Shown: in pieces, positions 45,303-58,559 of the stretch
Position numbering within the stretch: position 1 is the stretch's first letter
Layout: each line of letters starts with the position of its first letter
Assembly: GCF_037975245.1 (NCBI RefSeq)
Contig: NC_092566.1
Coordinates: 5,706,001-5,770,000, forward strand
Length of the DNA: 64,000 nt
Reading direction: 5' to 3'
Source: Apostichopus japonicus
Lineage: Eukaryota; Echinodermata; Holothuroidea; Aspidochirotida; Stichopodidae
Made by a program: the position numbers and the translations under genes
The notes under the pieces: model-generated
The model's input: the letters and a program-made list of their open reading frames with translations, nothing else
Told to the model about the DNA's origin: nothing
The model's database searches: none

Positions 45303-48300
45303 TTAGTACCTGAGCACCTTGAAGTTGTCACTGCTGCAGTTTGAGAAGCTGTTAATCAATTGCTCTAATAGAGGATTTCCAATGCATACTTGTAGCATGC
45401 TAAACATGTGAAGATACTCCAAGCCACAGGCACCTTTAACAAGCTTCATTACTTCACCTTGCTCTGCCGTAGGGAAGCCCTCTAACTCCTCTAGATACCG
45501 CCCAGAGATTCTCAAATCCTCAAGATTCTTCCACTCTCCTACCACATCAGCGAGACATCTGCAAAGTTCATTTGGCCAAGATGTGTGTAGAAGCTGCAAG
45601 TTCTTGAAATTCTGCAGTTGACCCAAACTGTCAACAATGTTAGAAATTATACGAGGAGATAAACCTTGAAGTGAGAAACGAAAGTGTTCCAGGGAAGTCA
45701 AGTGACGCAGACTTTGCGTAAGAATTGCAGCTCCTCTTTCGGAAATTTCATTCCGTCGATACTCCAGAAAAGTCAGCTGCTTTAAATTTCCTAGAGCTTT
45801 GGCAAAATCTTCACTAACTTCTGGAGTTGCCAATGTCTTTTCTAGAAAAAGTGATGAAATATTGCTCAGGTGGGCTAATGATTCTGCAAAGATAGGACCA
45901 AGAGCGTTACTGGCAAGGTTCAGATCCTCTAATTTAACAAGACATTCCAAAGCCTTGGCTATGATATTACTTTCGGATATTTCCATGTTACAGAAACTCA
46001 AGTTGAGAGATTGGAGGTTGGCAAGGCTCTCTGATTGTAGTACTTGTGCCAGGTTCTGGATACAGTGGCTTAAGTTCTGTCCACTCAAGTGCAGTGTAGT
46101 GAGTCTGAGACTATTCATTGTCCTGAGGACTGGTTGAATGCTCGTGTGACTACACTGCCAATCTTCCAGTATCTGTACCAGATGATACTTAGAGACATAC
46201 TCATAGTGGTTCCAGTGATCCATCCCGACTAAGGACTTCTTATACTTTGTGGCACAAGACTGCCGTAACACCTCTAATTCTGACTGTTCCTTCCTGGTAT
46301 ACTCTTGCATGTACGCAGTGTGCAGCCACTCAGCTGAAGGGAACAGACGAGAGAGTTCCCTCATTGATGAAGTAGTCTGAACGCTCAGAGTCAACAGTTG
46401 AAGTGAGTGTATAGTCTGAAAGAATCACAATACAAGAATAAGAATCTTTGATTAGCTTTCAAGTTCCATTCCTTCAGTAGGCTGGATTCCATTACTCCTA
46501 GTACATAACCAGACCCGCCCACCAAATTCACACAAGTAATTAGTGTAATGTTCTATGCGTACACTATGAAGTCAATAGATGTCTCACCCTCAATGGTGCA
46601 CTTAGCTGTGAAGTTTACATTTTTAATGGTCGTCCGGTTGCCTGAGATGACAAAATTTAGTTAGGACAACCAAAATCAGATTTGGAGGTCATCTGCAAAA
46701 AACAACTGCTTACATCAAATTCAGTTTGCACCATAACTAAACACCCCCAAATAGGTTAAATGATAAATTGATACCAGCTGCATATCTCTTCTGAGATATC
46801 TGAAATAAACCAAAAATAGAAGTAGGCCTATGATCTACCTGAAGGAGTTTTACTGGCCCGAAGCTAGACATCTCTCCTACAATGTACACGTTGACCACTC
46901 TTTGTTATTTTGGTACACTTATTCAGACAACCAAATTTACTGTTTGGACAACCAAAAGGTTAGATCTGGTTGTCCAAGGGCCAAACACAAAAAAAAATCC
47001 TTCATAATTTGCTCTGTATTTAGTTATGTCAACCCAAAGATGTTTTGTGGTCTAATTCTCAAAGGTGCACTTAACTGAACATTGTATTAAGCCACCATAC
47101 CCACTAACTGTTGCCCCCCCCCCTCCCATACACACCCCTTGGTGCAATTAGCTGAAATGGTTTATTCAGCTTTCTTTGTCCTCATACGGTGCATTTAACC
47201 ATCTCACTCCCCAAAGCACTCAGTTGAGACTGTATTTAGTCGTCACTCACCCAAAAGTGCAATTAGCTGACCAATACAGTGTATTCAGCTTAACAGTTAT
47301 TAAAGAGTATATAAACAACTTCCACCTCAGTTCTTACATGTACAGAGGGCTAGGGAATGTCTGCTACAAAAGCTGTTAAACGCATGGCCTGATCTCTCAT
47401 AATCTGTTTTTTGTGTGTTAACCCATAACTTCATTTTTAATGCATCCAACACAGTGTTAATGGATATCTACGGAAACTAGAACTCAATGTTCCAAATATT
47501 GATGTAACTTACATGATGGTTGCAGCCAGATCCAGTTCCACTGTCAATATACTTAAAGTAATATGCCAGGGCTTCAGAGGTATAACTAGATATACCAACC
47601 ATTCGGATTACTCCACCCTCTAGTATTTGACACAAGAGACCATTCATGGCTCCACAACTCTGGGCTTCATAGTTGACCTGAAGGCAAAGCTCCAAATATT
47701 TCTGCATTTTATGACATTCCTGAAGTCCCAGAGTGCCATCATAGTAACATTTCGGCTGAAGGTTTTCTTGGAAGACTTTGAGAAGTACCATGAGTATGTC
47801 TCTTGCAGCAGCCTCGCTTCTCCAACTAGCAAACAGCAGAACATAGGCTAAGTCTAGAATCCTGCCAATGCTTTGGAGAGTGTGTAGGTATTCCTTGAAC
47901 TTGATGTCACTGGCTTCCTTGACTTTGGCTAAGTGTGATCCAGCACAGTACTCTTGGATAACTTTGTGGTAAAATGAGACATGACCTCTTCTCCTCTTAC
48001 CCTTTCTCCCCTTTCTTGAAGACTGATGGACTAGTTTCTCTTCAAAATTAAGAAGCCCTGTCATCTTGCCTTTCTGTAGAACTTCCATTCCAATCTTGTT
48101 TTTCAGGTCAGCACACAAGAAAGTCAGTTCCTGTCGCTCCTTGAAGAGGCCATCTAGAGCAGTTTCTCCCAGGGCCTGAATTATGTCATCGACTTCATCA
48201 GATTCATCCATATCTTCGTCATCGGTACTGCTCATTAACTCGTCCTCGTCGATTCTATTCGCAGAGTTAAAGCACGAACACAGCCACTCAAATAACTGGC

Positions 48301-51300
48301 CGAGACGTGACGGTGGGTTGAGCAAGACCTCAGGATCACTCTTCCAAAGATGACACAGTAAGGATGTCAGCAGTGGAATGCATGCAATGTTCTCTTTCAG
48401 ATTGTTGACTGCTAAGTAACTAATAAGCTTATGTCCAGCATCAGAATCTTTCTTGAAGGATTTCTCCAAAATATAGTGGTCTACATTCTCTGACGAGAAT
48501 CCCTTCACTTCATAGACGGTGCAGTCTGTGAGGTCTTTGCTCTCGAGGGCCTTCCAAGGCCGCATGGTAACAAGGACACAGCAATGACGCAGCCTATCCC
48601 CTCTCAGCATTTCAAGGACATGTTCCTTTTCTTCTCCTTCTTCAGTTGAATATTCATCATAGCCATCAAATATAATCGCAATCTTGTCCTCCTGATGAAG
48701 GACAAACTCCTCCAAGATCTCTTTAGAATACTGACCATCTCTTGGTAACAGCTGTGACATGATAGCATCCCCAAAGCTCTGATCCGGTGGCATGTATCTC
48801 ATTTTTAGCACAAAGAGTATGTCGTAGTTGGTCAGAGGTGACTGCTGATCTTCCACAGACCAATCATAGGCGAGTCTAGCGACAGTAGTGGATTTACCAC
48901 TACCGGCCTTTCCTCTTAAAATGCTCCTTGTTCCCTGTTGCCTTCTCTTCTCAAATGAAAAGAGTTTGTGGTGTGAATCTAGTGGGACTTGCAGCTGGCG
49001 TTCCCGTGGGTCAGGGTTATGCATGAGGAGTTCCACGTTGGTATATATGTTTTGTATGGGAATCTTTTCCCCTTCCCACGGTGATACTGGAACTTTGCAC
49101 AACTTGTTCAGGTAGAACCATTTTAAGTCTTTCTTCAACTTCAACACAATGTCTGCTGGGGATTTACTTATTTTATCTCTAGGTAGTTCACCTGTAAAAT
49201 TTATCATGAGAAAAAAGAGGCAATTAGCATTTAAAGTCCTTGTTTCAAATGGCAAATATTATAGATAATATCTTAGGAACCATAACTTGAGTATCTCCAT
49301 TCTCAGGTACAAGATTAGTTGAGGCTGATGTTCTTGAGGTACCAACATTAGAAACTTGCATTACAACAAACATATATGCATCACCATAACTGCATACATA
49401 AAACCTGTATCCAAACTACAGTATGTACTCTTTGGTTCATTTTGACTTAACAATTTGATGATAGAAACGTTACAGCATAGAACCAGGAAATGAAAATGTT
49501 TGGTGGTTCTGATGAGCAAACATATCCATAGTGTGGTAAGCCATACTGTACTTGTTAATATACATGAACTTGTTCACACCAATATGAAGACGAGTTTCTA
49601 TTGACTTATGCGGCAACATATAAAGAAAGGTACAAGGAACCAAAGTCTGTTCAGTGCCTGGGTATGAAAGCAGATACATGCATGAATATTAATGAGGTCA
49701 AATTTGATCTCATAAGCATGCACTGTATCTATATACTGTACTTCTCCAAGTATATATGTATCTAGAGCTAATTAGACATACTATTTCAGAGGTATCTGAT
49801 AAATAATTTTATGATCACTGATTAATATCAATATGCACATAATATGCACACATAAAACAACAGGGTTAATGGAATGTAGTGTGACAAACCTAATATGTCA
49901 AGGATGAAACTCTTGGAACATTTGGTTCTTGTCTTGTGTTTAAAAGTCATTCTTACATGATGAAATTTAATTACATAGAGATGGAAATATCATGAAAATA
50001 TATATAACATCACCATACCAGCATGAACCAAGCTTTACCTGAAGCCCTGCCCATTCATTAATATTCATGGCTGGTAACCAAAATTAATCTACTCATCACA
50101 GGGCATCTACCTGCTAAGTATGCCATTGATTCAACTTGTGGTTGTTGAGATATCATGTTATTACTCCGGTATTTATATAGCGCATAATCCACAAGTTCAA
50201 TGCGCTTTACAATTAACCATGGTCATTGGTAACTTGTCGCACCTACACACCAAAGTGTGCACAATTCAAACAATCTCTCCTGGGGCACAACAGTGCACCA
50301 CAGCCACATGTCCTCTGGGGGACTTCCCATGGGGTGCAGTCACAAACCGGAGCACGCAACTATATTTACAAGTCACCTCGCAAGTCCCCATTTATACACC
50401 TGGGTGAAGAGAGGCAATGGAGATAAAGTGCCTTACCCAACGCAATGATCTGGCCAGGGCTCGAACCTGTAATCCTGAGATCATAAGTTCACTGCCTTAA
50501 CCACTTGACCACAAAGCCCTTACAAGCTGTTTTGACAATAGTCCCACAAGTCCCACCCATCATCAATACTTATGAGGTAAAAATTGTTGTTGCAAAGAAC
50601 ATGCATATGTAATTACATCACCATACCAGTATGAACTAAATAGGACATACAGTTGAACAGATACTGACATGCTCAGAATTTATGTTGAGCCCCACCCACT
50701 CATTAATATGCATGATACCCCCACCATAAAACAAAAGGTATCATCTACTAATCATGACCAACATACCAAGTATGACATTGATTCAAATTGTGTTTGTTGA
50801 CCTATCATGTTTACGAGCTGCTTTTGAAGATTTCCCATTAAGCCCCACCCACTCATGAATATTAATGAGGTAAAATTGTTGTTGCAAAGCACATTTACTT
50901 ACTATGTAGTTACATCACCATACTCAGCATGAACTTGGACATACGGTTGAATAGATATTGTCTTTCTCAGACATTTATGTTAAACCCTACCCACTCATTA
51001 ATATGCCAGACATCCCTACCATAATCAAAAGGGATCATCTACTGACCATGACCATACTAAGTATGATATCAATCACATATTTCCTTCTTGACATACTGTG
51101 TTTACCAGCTAGGACATCATACACACACAGGCCAACTTGACTGCATACGTTCTAATGGATGCCATATATAGCATCGGAACCAAAAACAATATTTGGGCCA
51201 TTACAGTAGCTTTAGAAAGCTTTTTCAATATCCCTGGCTCACACAAAGGGACACCTTGGAGAAGAGACAAAGTGTCTCTCTTCATCTGTAATCAAGTGAA

Positions 51301-51594
51301 TAGTCTACACATATTGCAGCACTGCAAAGAAAAAGTCTGTTCCTGGTATTACTCCCACAAACCTTTGCACACATGCTCTGCCAGGTGATTCATCTTGGCA
51401 TTCCTTAAAGCCTGTGCTAAACTCCTGTATGAGGCTGTGACTCCCTTTTCTTGTCTCCATAGTGACAGCATTTGAAAGATTGCCTCCAGCATGTTGCCTA
51501 CATGGTTTGAGTTTAGAGCCTGCAGTTGACCATCCTTTATCCCCAGATATCTCCCTATCTTCATCCATTGTGGACCTATCTGTTCTGCTAAATT
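45303..51594 (-). CDS. NLR-type receptor: Death domain, NACHT NTPase, leucine-rich repeats
   Basis: Three exons join in phase on the minus strand: 51594-51363 (acceptor ctttgttccag, donor AAAG/GTTTGT), 49191-47513 (acceptor attttacag, donor GTAAGT) and 46415-45303 (acceptor ttctttcag, stop TAA), giving 1007 residues. Exon 1 is a Death domain (NLAEQIGPQWMKIGRYLGI). Exon 2 is a NACHT module: Walker A GKAGSGKS, Walker B IAIIFDGYDEY, sensor-like CCVLVTMRPW and a winged-helix HKVIQEYCAGSHL, with an acidic insertion (DDEDMDESDEVDD) and a basic RKGRKGKRRRG stretch. Exon 3 has about six ribonuclease-inhibitor-style LRRs (LQSLNLSFCNM, LEDLNLASNAL). Proteins of this type act in cytosolic innate immune sensing. 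A start exon upstream of 51594 in phase 0 was not found; alternatively an ATG at 51603 serves. Confidence 0.88.
46420..47510. other. NLR intron
   Basis: Intron between the NACHT and LRR exons. It has a degenerate repeated phrase (ggtgca(a/c)tta(g/a)ctga at about 46591, 47063, 47140 and 47259), but nothing coding. Confidence 0.5.
49990..51185 (+). repeat. Tandem degenerate repeat, unit about 290 bases, in the NLR Death-NACHT intron
   Basis: Three units share acatcaccatac-agcatgaac, cccacccactcattaatat and ccaagtatg-cattgattcaa (about 50005, 50625 and 50915). The array ends with cacacacaggccaacttgac and a hairpin with cggaaccaaaaac, as in the repeats at 10140-10500 and 55490-58550. A SINE interrupts the first unit. 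Confidence 0.65.
50169..50520 (-). mobile_element. tRNA-derived SINE with L2-style tail
   Basis: Minus strand: A box TGGTCAAGTGG, B box GGTTCGAGCCC (about 50457-50467), a body with CATTGCGTTGGGTAAGGCAC and a 3' end with gcgctatataaat, the tail style of L2-mobilised SINEs. It probably relied on an L2-type RT such as that at 25781. Confidence 0.75.
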
Positions 51595-51697
51595 CTGGAA
51601 CAAAGAAATAAAGTATTAGAGATATCATTTTTTAGCACTAACATTGGGCCCACGACTAGGCTTTACAGATATCACTTCTTAACACTTAATGTTTAAT

Positions 51698-52117
51698 CAG
51701 GGATGAGACTGAGCCGGGGAAAAAAAATCTGAAATTTATCGATCGAATTTAGAATTTTTTTGTCAGGTAAGGAGGGCTTAAATACAAAATGGTGGACTCT
51801 AGATGGAATCTATCACATCACGGAACTCGCCAAAAAAGTGTGGAATTTCTGCTTGTATAATTTATCCATTAGCTTTTTTGAACCAAAAGAGAGCTTTTTT
51901 GCTTGCTTTGTGCTACTTGATTCCACCACTGGTCAAATTCGGTGTTCCTTCCCTTCACAGTCCAGCATGTTCGGCCAAAAAAAAAAAAAAAAAAAAAAAA
52001 ATTAAATAAAAATAATAATAAAAAATAATAAAAAACGCGAATTACGAGAAAAAAACGCGAAAATCAAAAAAAAAAAAAATCGGAAATCCGCGTTTCCGCG
52101 GAAGAGTCTCATGCCTG
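51698..52117. mobile_element. MITE-like element with CAGGSATGAGACT ends
   Basis: Starts CAGGGATGAGACTG and ends with the inverse of CAGGCATGAGACTC; flanked by tttaat (51692-51697 and 52118-52123). Interior has poly-A and cgcggaaa-type repeats. It lies just upstream of the first NLR exon. Confidence 0.7.
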
Positions 52118-52688
52118 TTTAATAGACCTTTGGGGCATTTCCATTGACAAAGTGGACATGGGTGCAAGAAATCATGTCTGTAATGACAGATAAACATTGG
52201 TTATATTTTGTTGACATACAAATCCTGGGTTATGGAATGGATATGATATCTTTCTTAGTATTTCAAGAGATATTGGTAGATGACTTAATTGTTCCTGATC
52301 TCCTGGACAATTAACTATACAGTGACATATTTTAATGATTTGGTGATTAATAATCATATAGTATATAGTTGCAAACCTACCAAAATAAAGTTTTAAAATG
52401 CTTTATTCAATACACTAATGAACGATGTAATGTGAGTAACCCAAATAGAGACTTTATTCGCGTAAATAAAACACAAGGATTTTAATAATCTAATTGGATT
52501 TTCGTTCCTGCTCACCATCCTTACTTTGAAGACAGATAAAGGAAATATGTGCATCAGAATATTAGGGAATGAAACATGAAACATGAGTAACCGTGAGAGG
52601 AAAATGGGATTATTCTGACACACAATCACTAAGTACACAGCACCTTGCAATCAGGGTGGCAAACACCACATTTACCCATAATGCAATG

Positions 52689-53210
52689 TAGGGATGCACC
52701 GGATATCCGGTCCGGCCAGACTATCCGGCCGGATAGTGAGCAATTATCCGGTTCCGGTTCTGGCCGGATATTTTTCAAAATCCGGCCGGATCTTTTTCAA
52801 AATCTGGCCTGAATTATTCCTTCAAAAGGTGTTGGTATTAACTTAAATCAATGTAAACTATTTCCAAAAATTAATAAAAACATTCAAAGTAAGGAAAAAT
52901 TAGGTTTAACATGTTTAATTTAATTTTCTCAATGGTCTGACGAACTTATTTTACTAAAGAATGTAGATTACACCACTTCAAGTCATATTTAATCTCATAA
53001 ATGGGGTCTTAATTTCACCTTCTTTATAATATGCGTATACCTCACCTAAGATTTGCTCCTTGTTTCATACTTCTACTTCTTATTAATGATTTTCTTTTGT
53101 GTAATGAAAAAATCCAGTTCCGGCCGGATTTTATCCGGCCGGATTTCATGTACTATCCGGCAAAATCCGGTTCCGGCCAGATCAAAAAAATTGGATCCGG
53201 TGCATCCCTA
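52689..53210. mobile_element. hAT-like MITE with TAGGGATGCACCGGAT ends
   Basis: Perfect 16-base TIRs and an exact 8-base target duplication atgcaatg (52681-52688 and 53211-53218). Subterminal regions are packed with ccggccggat repeats, a typical layout for transposase binding sites. Confidence 0.9.
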
Positions 53211-53219
53211 ATGCAATGC

Positions 53220-54575
53220 AGATCTGGTACAACCTATGCTGTGCACAAAAATAAGTTCTACTCTTTTCGAAACCTAGTAATCTGTGATATATAGATTGGA
53301 AATTCTTGTCGGCTATGGAAGAATTACTCCATACCTTCATGAGTTTAGTGGCGAAAGTTGGGATTATGGACAATTTTATATGTGGACAAACTGTAACATG
53401 AGTAACCTAACATGAGTAGGCTACCCATTTTTGTGGAAATTAACAATTTTACAAAACATTTTGATATTACTCTTGATGTGTACTAATAGTCAGGTTCTAA
53501 AACCGTATAAAGGTGAGTAACCATGAAATTGTCCTATGACTCATACCTGAGAAACTTGAAATACTAGCAAAACACTTGAATATTTATGTAACACAACATC
53601 AAGTTAAATGACCTTTAACCTCCATGAAACGCTCATGATCAGTATCAATTATTAAAGTCATAAAACAGGCTTAGTGATTTCTTGGTATAAATTATATGCC
53701 AACACTCAAAAGTAACACAGCATATAAAATGTTCAATACATCAATTCATAGTTTTTACTTTCTAAGGAGTTTAATAGGCTTGCAAAGTTTTCAGACTATT
53801 GAGGTCTGCTGGTGTCAGTTTCTACTAAGATAGATTAACATTCAAGCCTTGAAATTCAGGCTATTTACTGCCTATAATAATGCCAGTGGATGTTGGGTGA
53901 AAAGGAAAAACAAAGGGCACTGGTATTGCTGCCTGTAGACATTAAAATATGGGTACATGATAAGTTGGGTAATAACATATCAGTCAAAGAATCTGTATGA
54001 TTTCCATACCTAACATATTTATGCCCTGTATAACTGCTTAAATTGTAATCAGTGCTCAAATATTAATCCGCTGCTCTAGCTAGCACAAGAGCCTTATGCT
54101 TGGAGCTATGTATTGTGTTTACAGAATTTGCCCTGAAACGGCTTCCGGACCTCCTCAATTAATCCTACAGTCGTAATTTACTAGGACAGACCTTAAAATG
54201 CCTTATTTTGTTGTTTTTACTAGTTACTTTTTTACTACATAAACAAACCCTCATATCCTAAGGTATAAGGATAGTAGTCCAGTCTTATTGAGTCACTTGC
54301 TAGTGCTAGCCAATAAAAATTTGCTGTAAGACAGCACACACTTGTTTCATTTTGGGGGGCCAAGAGCAGAAGTTAAATTAGTTTCTAAGTCTATTTAATG
54401 AGGCCTACAGTTGGTAGAATTGGCCCAGGCAGTTTCCTGCACGTGGACAATGGGAGTGCAAGTGGAGTTCCACTTGTTTGTGTTTGCTTCATAACAAGGT
54501 TGCACTCAAGAGTCAAGACAGGAATTTGGGGATGGGTCAGCCAGTGCAAGGTAGAATGGATTGTGTTAGCTCTGT
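53220..54575. other. Intergenic stretch, no gene seen
   Basis: AT-rich, with only short frames. It may include an upstream NLR exon, but I could not place one. Confidence 0.35.
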
Positions 54576-54580
54576 TGGTC

Positions 54581-54613
54581 CAGGGAGCTGTTATGGAACA
54601 TAACAGCTCCCTG
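54581..54613. repeat. Short hairpin CAGGGAGCTGTTATG, copy 1
   Basis: 15-base arms 54581-54595 and 54599-54613 with loop gaa. Related hairpins at 61225-61259 and 62641-62665. Confidence 0.85.
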
Positions 54614-54735
54614 ATTACACCAGGAATTAAAATCTGGGAAAGTCTAACTGTTATTATACTTCAAAATAAAATAAAATTGTTTAGCAAACTGCTTATCAAC
54701 TAGAGAGCCTGTGTAAGAGAATGTGTAAAAGTAAG

Positions 54736-54780
54736 TTGGCCTGATGTTTCGATCTTAGCAGGATCCTTCTTCAGAGGCTA
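54736..54780 (-). ncRNA. Hammerhead-like motif, Penelope-type relic, copy 3 (core intact)
   Basis: Minus strand: GCCT, CTGAAGA, GATC-ctgctaa-GATC, GAAAC, ATC, AGGC. Both invariant core blocks (CUGANGA and GAAA) are present, GCCT/AGGC can form stem I, and stem III is minimal, as known for the hammerheads of Penelope-like elements. Confidence 0.55.
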
Positions 54781-55489
54781 AAACCACAATGAAATTAAAA
54801 GACAGCCATTTTCTCTCTATTTTTGTTTGTACCTAAACTGACTAAAACAAACACAAGGATGGGGTCACCTGGAAGAATTCATCACTTGGCAGTTCGATCT
54901 CCTCTTGGCAACCTGCCATTCATATCTTGTCAGGATCTTCTACCTGAGGGCATAAAAGAAGCAAAGAATGACAAGACAGTTTTCTAAAGTGGAAGGAAAA
55001 ACTTTTTACTGCCTTTTGGTTGACCATCTAATGATACAATTCTGAGCATATTTAACTATGACCACTGACCTAACAATATTCTCAGTAAGTCTTTTTACTT
55101 TTTTGTTTCAAAAACTGTAAAAGTTGAAGTAACTGGAAGTAGGTTCTAAGAATTACCTTCCAACCATCATTAGGTGCACTACAGTACATGTATGAGAAGT
55201 ATCATGTTCAAAGAAGCAGCACAATGGAAGTTGTGCTTACAAAATTATCAGCTTTTGACCTACTGTATGTTCACCTCAAGTGACATTGATCTATTTACAG
55301 TGTGTCTACAGACTAGATACATGAAGTTCTACCCAACTGATACTTTTGAGAAATACTGCAGAGTTAACAAGGTGAATCACATACCTACAGAAGCTTAAAC
55401 ATGCCATCAACATAAGAAAAGTTTGCCCAAATAAGTCAACATTTTTCAGTAAATTGTTTAGATAACAAGATAATATCTTATCAAATATC

Positions 55490-58400
55490 AGAAAAAACAA
55501 GAGCCCAAGGGCACTGTGGTTCCTTGCTTGGGGTATACGACAATACACACAATATTATCAAGCAAGATTGGGCTTAAATAGTCAAGTAATTGTGGTCCTA
55601 CATGTACCCATAAAGTAACCAACACTATAGCCAACACTTTTGTGATCACAAATTGTGATCGGATTTTGATCAAAATGCACTTTTGAGATCTGAACATGGC
55701 GTCAAAAATGTAAGAAATATTAGGTCACCTACAAGCGGGTCAACAGATATGATAACATTATTGACCACAGATGACATGACCGTTAAATTTGAAAATGTTC
55801 CACCACCCCATTCACAACTTGTCCCAAAATATCAACCGTGTCACACCTTGGCATTGGGATTTAATTGCATTAAATGTCTAAAAGTTAACTTTGAACTTGT
55901 ATACATAACTTCACACACAAAGGTCACTCGGAGGTCAACCAATTGACATTTTTGATCAGTGAGACCTAAATTGAACATCAAAACTGTAAAAACTCATACA
56001 TTTTTTCTTTGCCCATTTTTCCCCCCAAAATACTCTTTTTTTAACATTAATTAATTTTAACATAAATAACTTCGCACACGAAGGTCAAACGGGGGTCAAC
56101 CCATTGACATTTATGATCAGAAGGTACCTTTGACATCTGAAAATAGCATCGAAACTGTAAAAATCCCCAAAACAAGTAAAGGTTGGTGACCTTGGATCAC
56201 ATGACCGTTAAGTTTGAAAATATTCCCCTATACCATTTGCAACTTGTCCCAAAATATCAACCGTGACACACCTTGGCACTGGGAGTTATTGCACTAAATG
56301 TCTGAAGATTAACTTTGACCTCATATAACTGAATCCACAAAGGTCACCTTGGGTCAACTCATTGACATTTTTGATCGGTGTGACGTGAATATAGCATCAA
56401 ACTATAAAATTTCAAACATTTTTTTTCCGCCCATTTTCTCCCCCCAAAATACTAGTTTTTTAACATTAATTGACCTTTGGTGACCTCTGATCACATGACC
56501 TTTAAGTTTGAAAATATTCCCCTTTACGATTTGCAACTTGTCCCAAAATATCAACCATGTCACACCTTGGCAATGGGGGTTATTGCAATTAATGTCTAAA
56601 AATTAACTTTGACCTTGTATAACTTCGCACACGAAGGTCACACGGGGGTCAACCAATTGACATTTATGATCAGAAGGTACCTTTGACATCTGAAATAGCA
56701 TCGAAACTGTAAAAATCCCCAAAACAAGTAAAGGTCACCAGAGGTCAAATTGAGGTCAAAGGTCACCCAGATGCGGGTCAACAATTGGATTACATTGAAG
56801 CAACTTCCAACCCTAGCGGACAATTTATTCTCGAGTTATCGCAAAAAAACTAGTTTTATCATTAATTGACCTTTGGTGACCTTGGATCACATGACCGTTA
56901 AGTTTGAAAATATTCCCCTATACCATTTGCAACTTGTCCCAAAATATCAACCATGACACACCTTGGCACTGGGAGTTTTTGCACTAAATGTCTGAAGATT
57001 AACTTGGACCTCATATAACTGAACCCACAAAGGTCACCTTGGGTCAACTCATTGACATTTTTGATCGGTGTGACGTGAATATTGCATCAAACTCAAACAT
57101 TTTTTTTGGCCTATTTTCTCCCCCGAAAATACTAGTTTTTTAACATTAATTGACCTTTAGTGACCTCGGATCACATGACCGTTAAGTTTGAAAATATTCC
57201 CCTTTACCATTTGCAACTTGTCCCAAAATATCAACCGTGACACACCGTGGCACTGGGGGTTATTGCATTAAATGTCTGAAAATTAACTTTGACCTCGTAT
57301 AACTTCGCACACGATGGTCACACGGGGGTCAACCCATTGACATTTATGATTAGAAGGTACCTTTGACATCTGAAAATAGCATCGAAACTGTTAAAATCAC
57401 CAAAACAAGTAAAGGTCACCAGATGTCAAATTGAGGTCAAAGGTCACCCAGATGCGGGTCGACAAATGGATTACATTGAAGCAATTTCCAACTCTAACGG
57501 ACAATTCTTTCTCAAGTTATCGCAAAAAAACTAGTTTTTTATCATTAATTGACCTTTGGTGACCTCGGATCACATGACCGTTAAGTTTGAAAATTTTCCC
57601 CTATACCATTTGCAACTTGTCCCAAAATATCAACTGTGACACACCTTGGCACTGGGGGTTATTGCATTAAATGTCTGAAAATTAACCTTGACCTCGTATA
57701 ACTTTGCACACGAAGGTCACACGGGTGTCAACCTATTGACATTTTTGATCGGAAGGTACCTTTGATATCCAAATCTAGCATCAAAACCAAACATTTTCTT
57801 TTTTGTTCGTTCCCTCCCTAAATAAGCGCATTTTTTCTAATGTGACCTTTTGACCTTGGTTTCAGATGTAGTTTTATCTCCTGATTACAAAAAACAAAAC
57901 GACAAGTCTGTACAGCCATCCTATCTCCGACCGAAAAACTTTGACCCCATATAACTTCGCACAAAAAGGTCACACGGGGTCAACCTATTGACATTTATGA
58001 TCAGAAGGTACCTTTGACATCTGAAAATAGCATCGAAACTGAAAATCCCCAAAAACACGTAAAGGTCACCAGAGGTCAAATTGAGGTCAAGGGTCACCCA
58101 GATGCGGGTCGACAATTGGATTACATTGAGGCAACTCCCAACCCTAACGGACAATTCGTTCTCAAGTTATTGCCAAAAAACTAGTTTTTTATCATTAATT
58201 GACCTTTGGTGACCTTGGATCACATGACCGTTAAGTTTGAAAATGTTCCCCTAACCAGTTCACAACTTGTCCCAAAATATCAACCTTGTCGCACATTGGC
58301 ACTGGGAGTTATTGCAGTTTTAATATTTTTGGTTTTTGGACCATAACTGACCTTTGGTGACCTTTAGGGGCACCAAAAACAATAGGGCACCCCTTCTCCA

Positions 58401-58550
58401 TATGGCGGATCTATGGTCCAAGTTTGGCCTTAATCCAACATTCCCATATTGAGATAGAGCGTACCCAAGCAAGTGTCACAGACACACACACACACCCACA
58501 TACGCCAACCTGACTGCATAGGTTCCTTTTGCTAAAGCAAGGAACCAAAA
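55490..58550 (+). repeat. Satellite-like interspersed repeat rich in AGGTCA, about 3 kb
   Basis: The block cttgtcccaaaatatcaac recurs at 55818, 56243, 56537, 56933, 57217, 57616 and 58266, with spacings 425, 294, 396, 284, 399 and 650. This suggests an alternating A-B higher-order unit of about 685 bases. Units carry ttgacctttggtgacct and aggtcaccagaggtcaaa. The element begins with an aacaagagcccaagggc phrase (about 55497) and ends with cacacacacacac, ccaacctgactgcatagg and the GGTTCC..GGAACC hairpin (58521-58546). It is not coding. Confidence 0.8.
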
Positions 58551-58559
58551 ATTGGATTG

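Noticed and set aside
44632-45306. Long open frames through the 15-bp repeat, on both strands, coding for repeated FPATI or LLQGI peptides
   Set aside because: Unit lengths of 12 and 15 are divisible by three, so every frame without a stop in one unit stays open; no start context, splice site or domain supports a protein.
53335-53373. Possible first NLR exon (…FATKLMK, donor GTATGG) upstream of the Death exon
   Set aside because: The phase would fit, but the frame starts with TTG, there is no clear acceptor, and a similar phrase at about 60100 suggests that it is a repeat.
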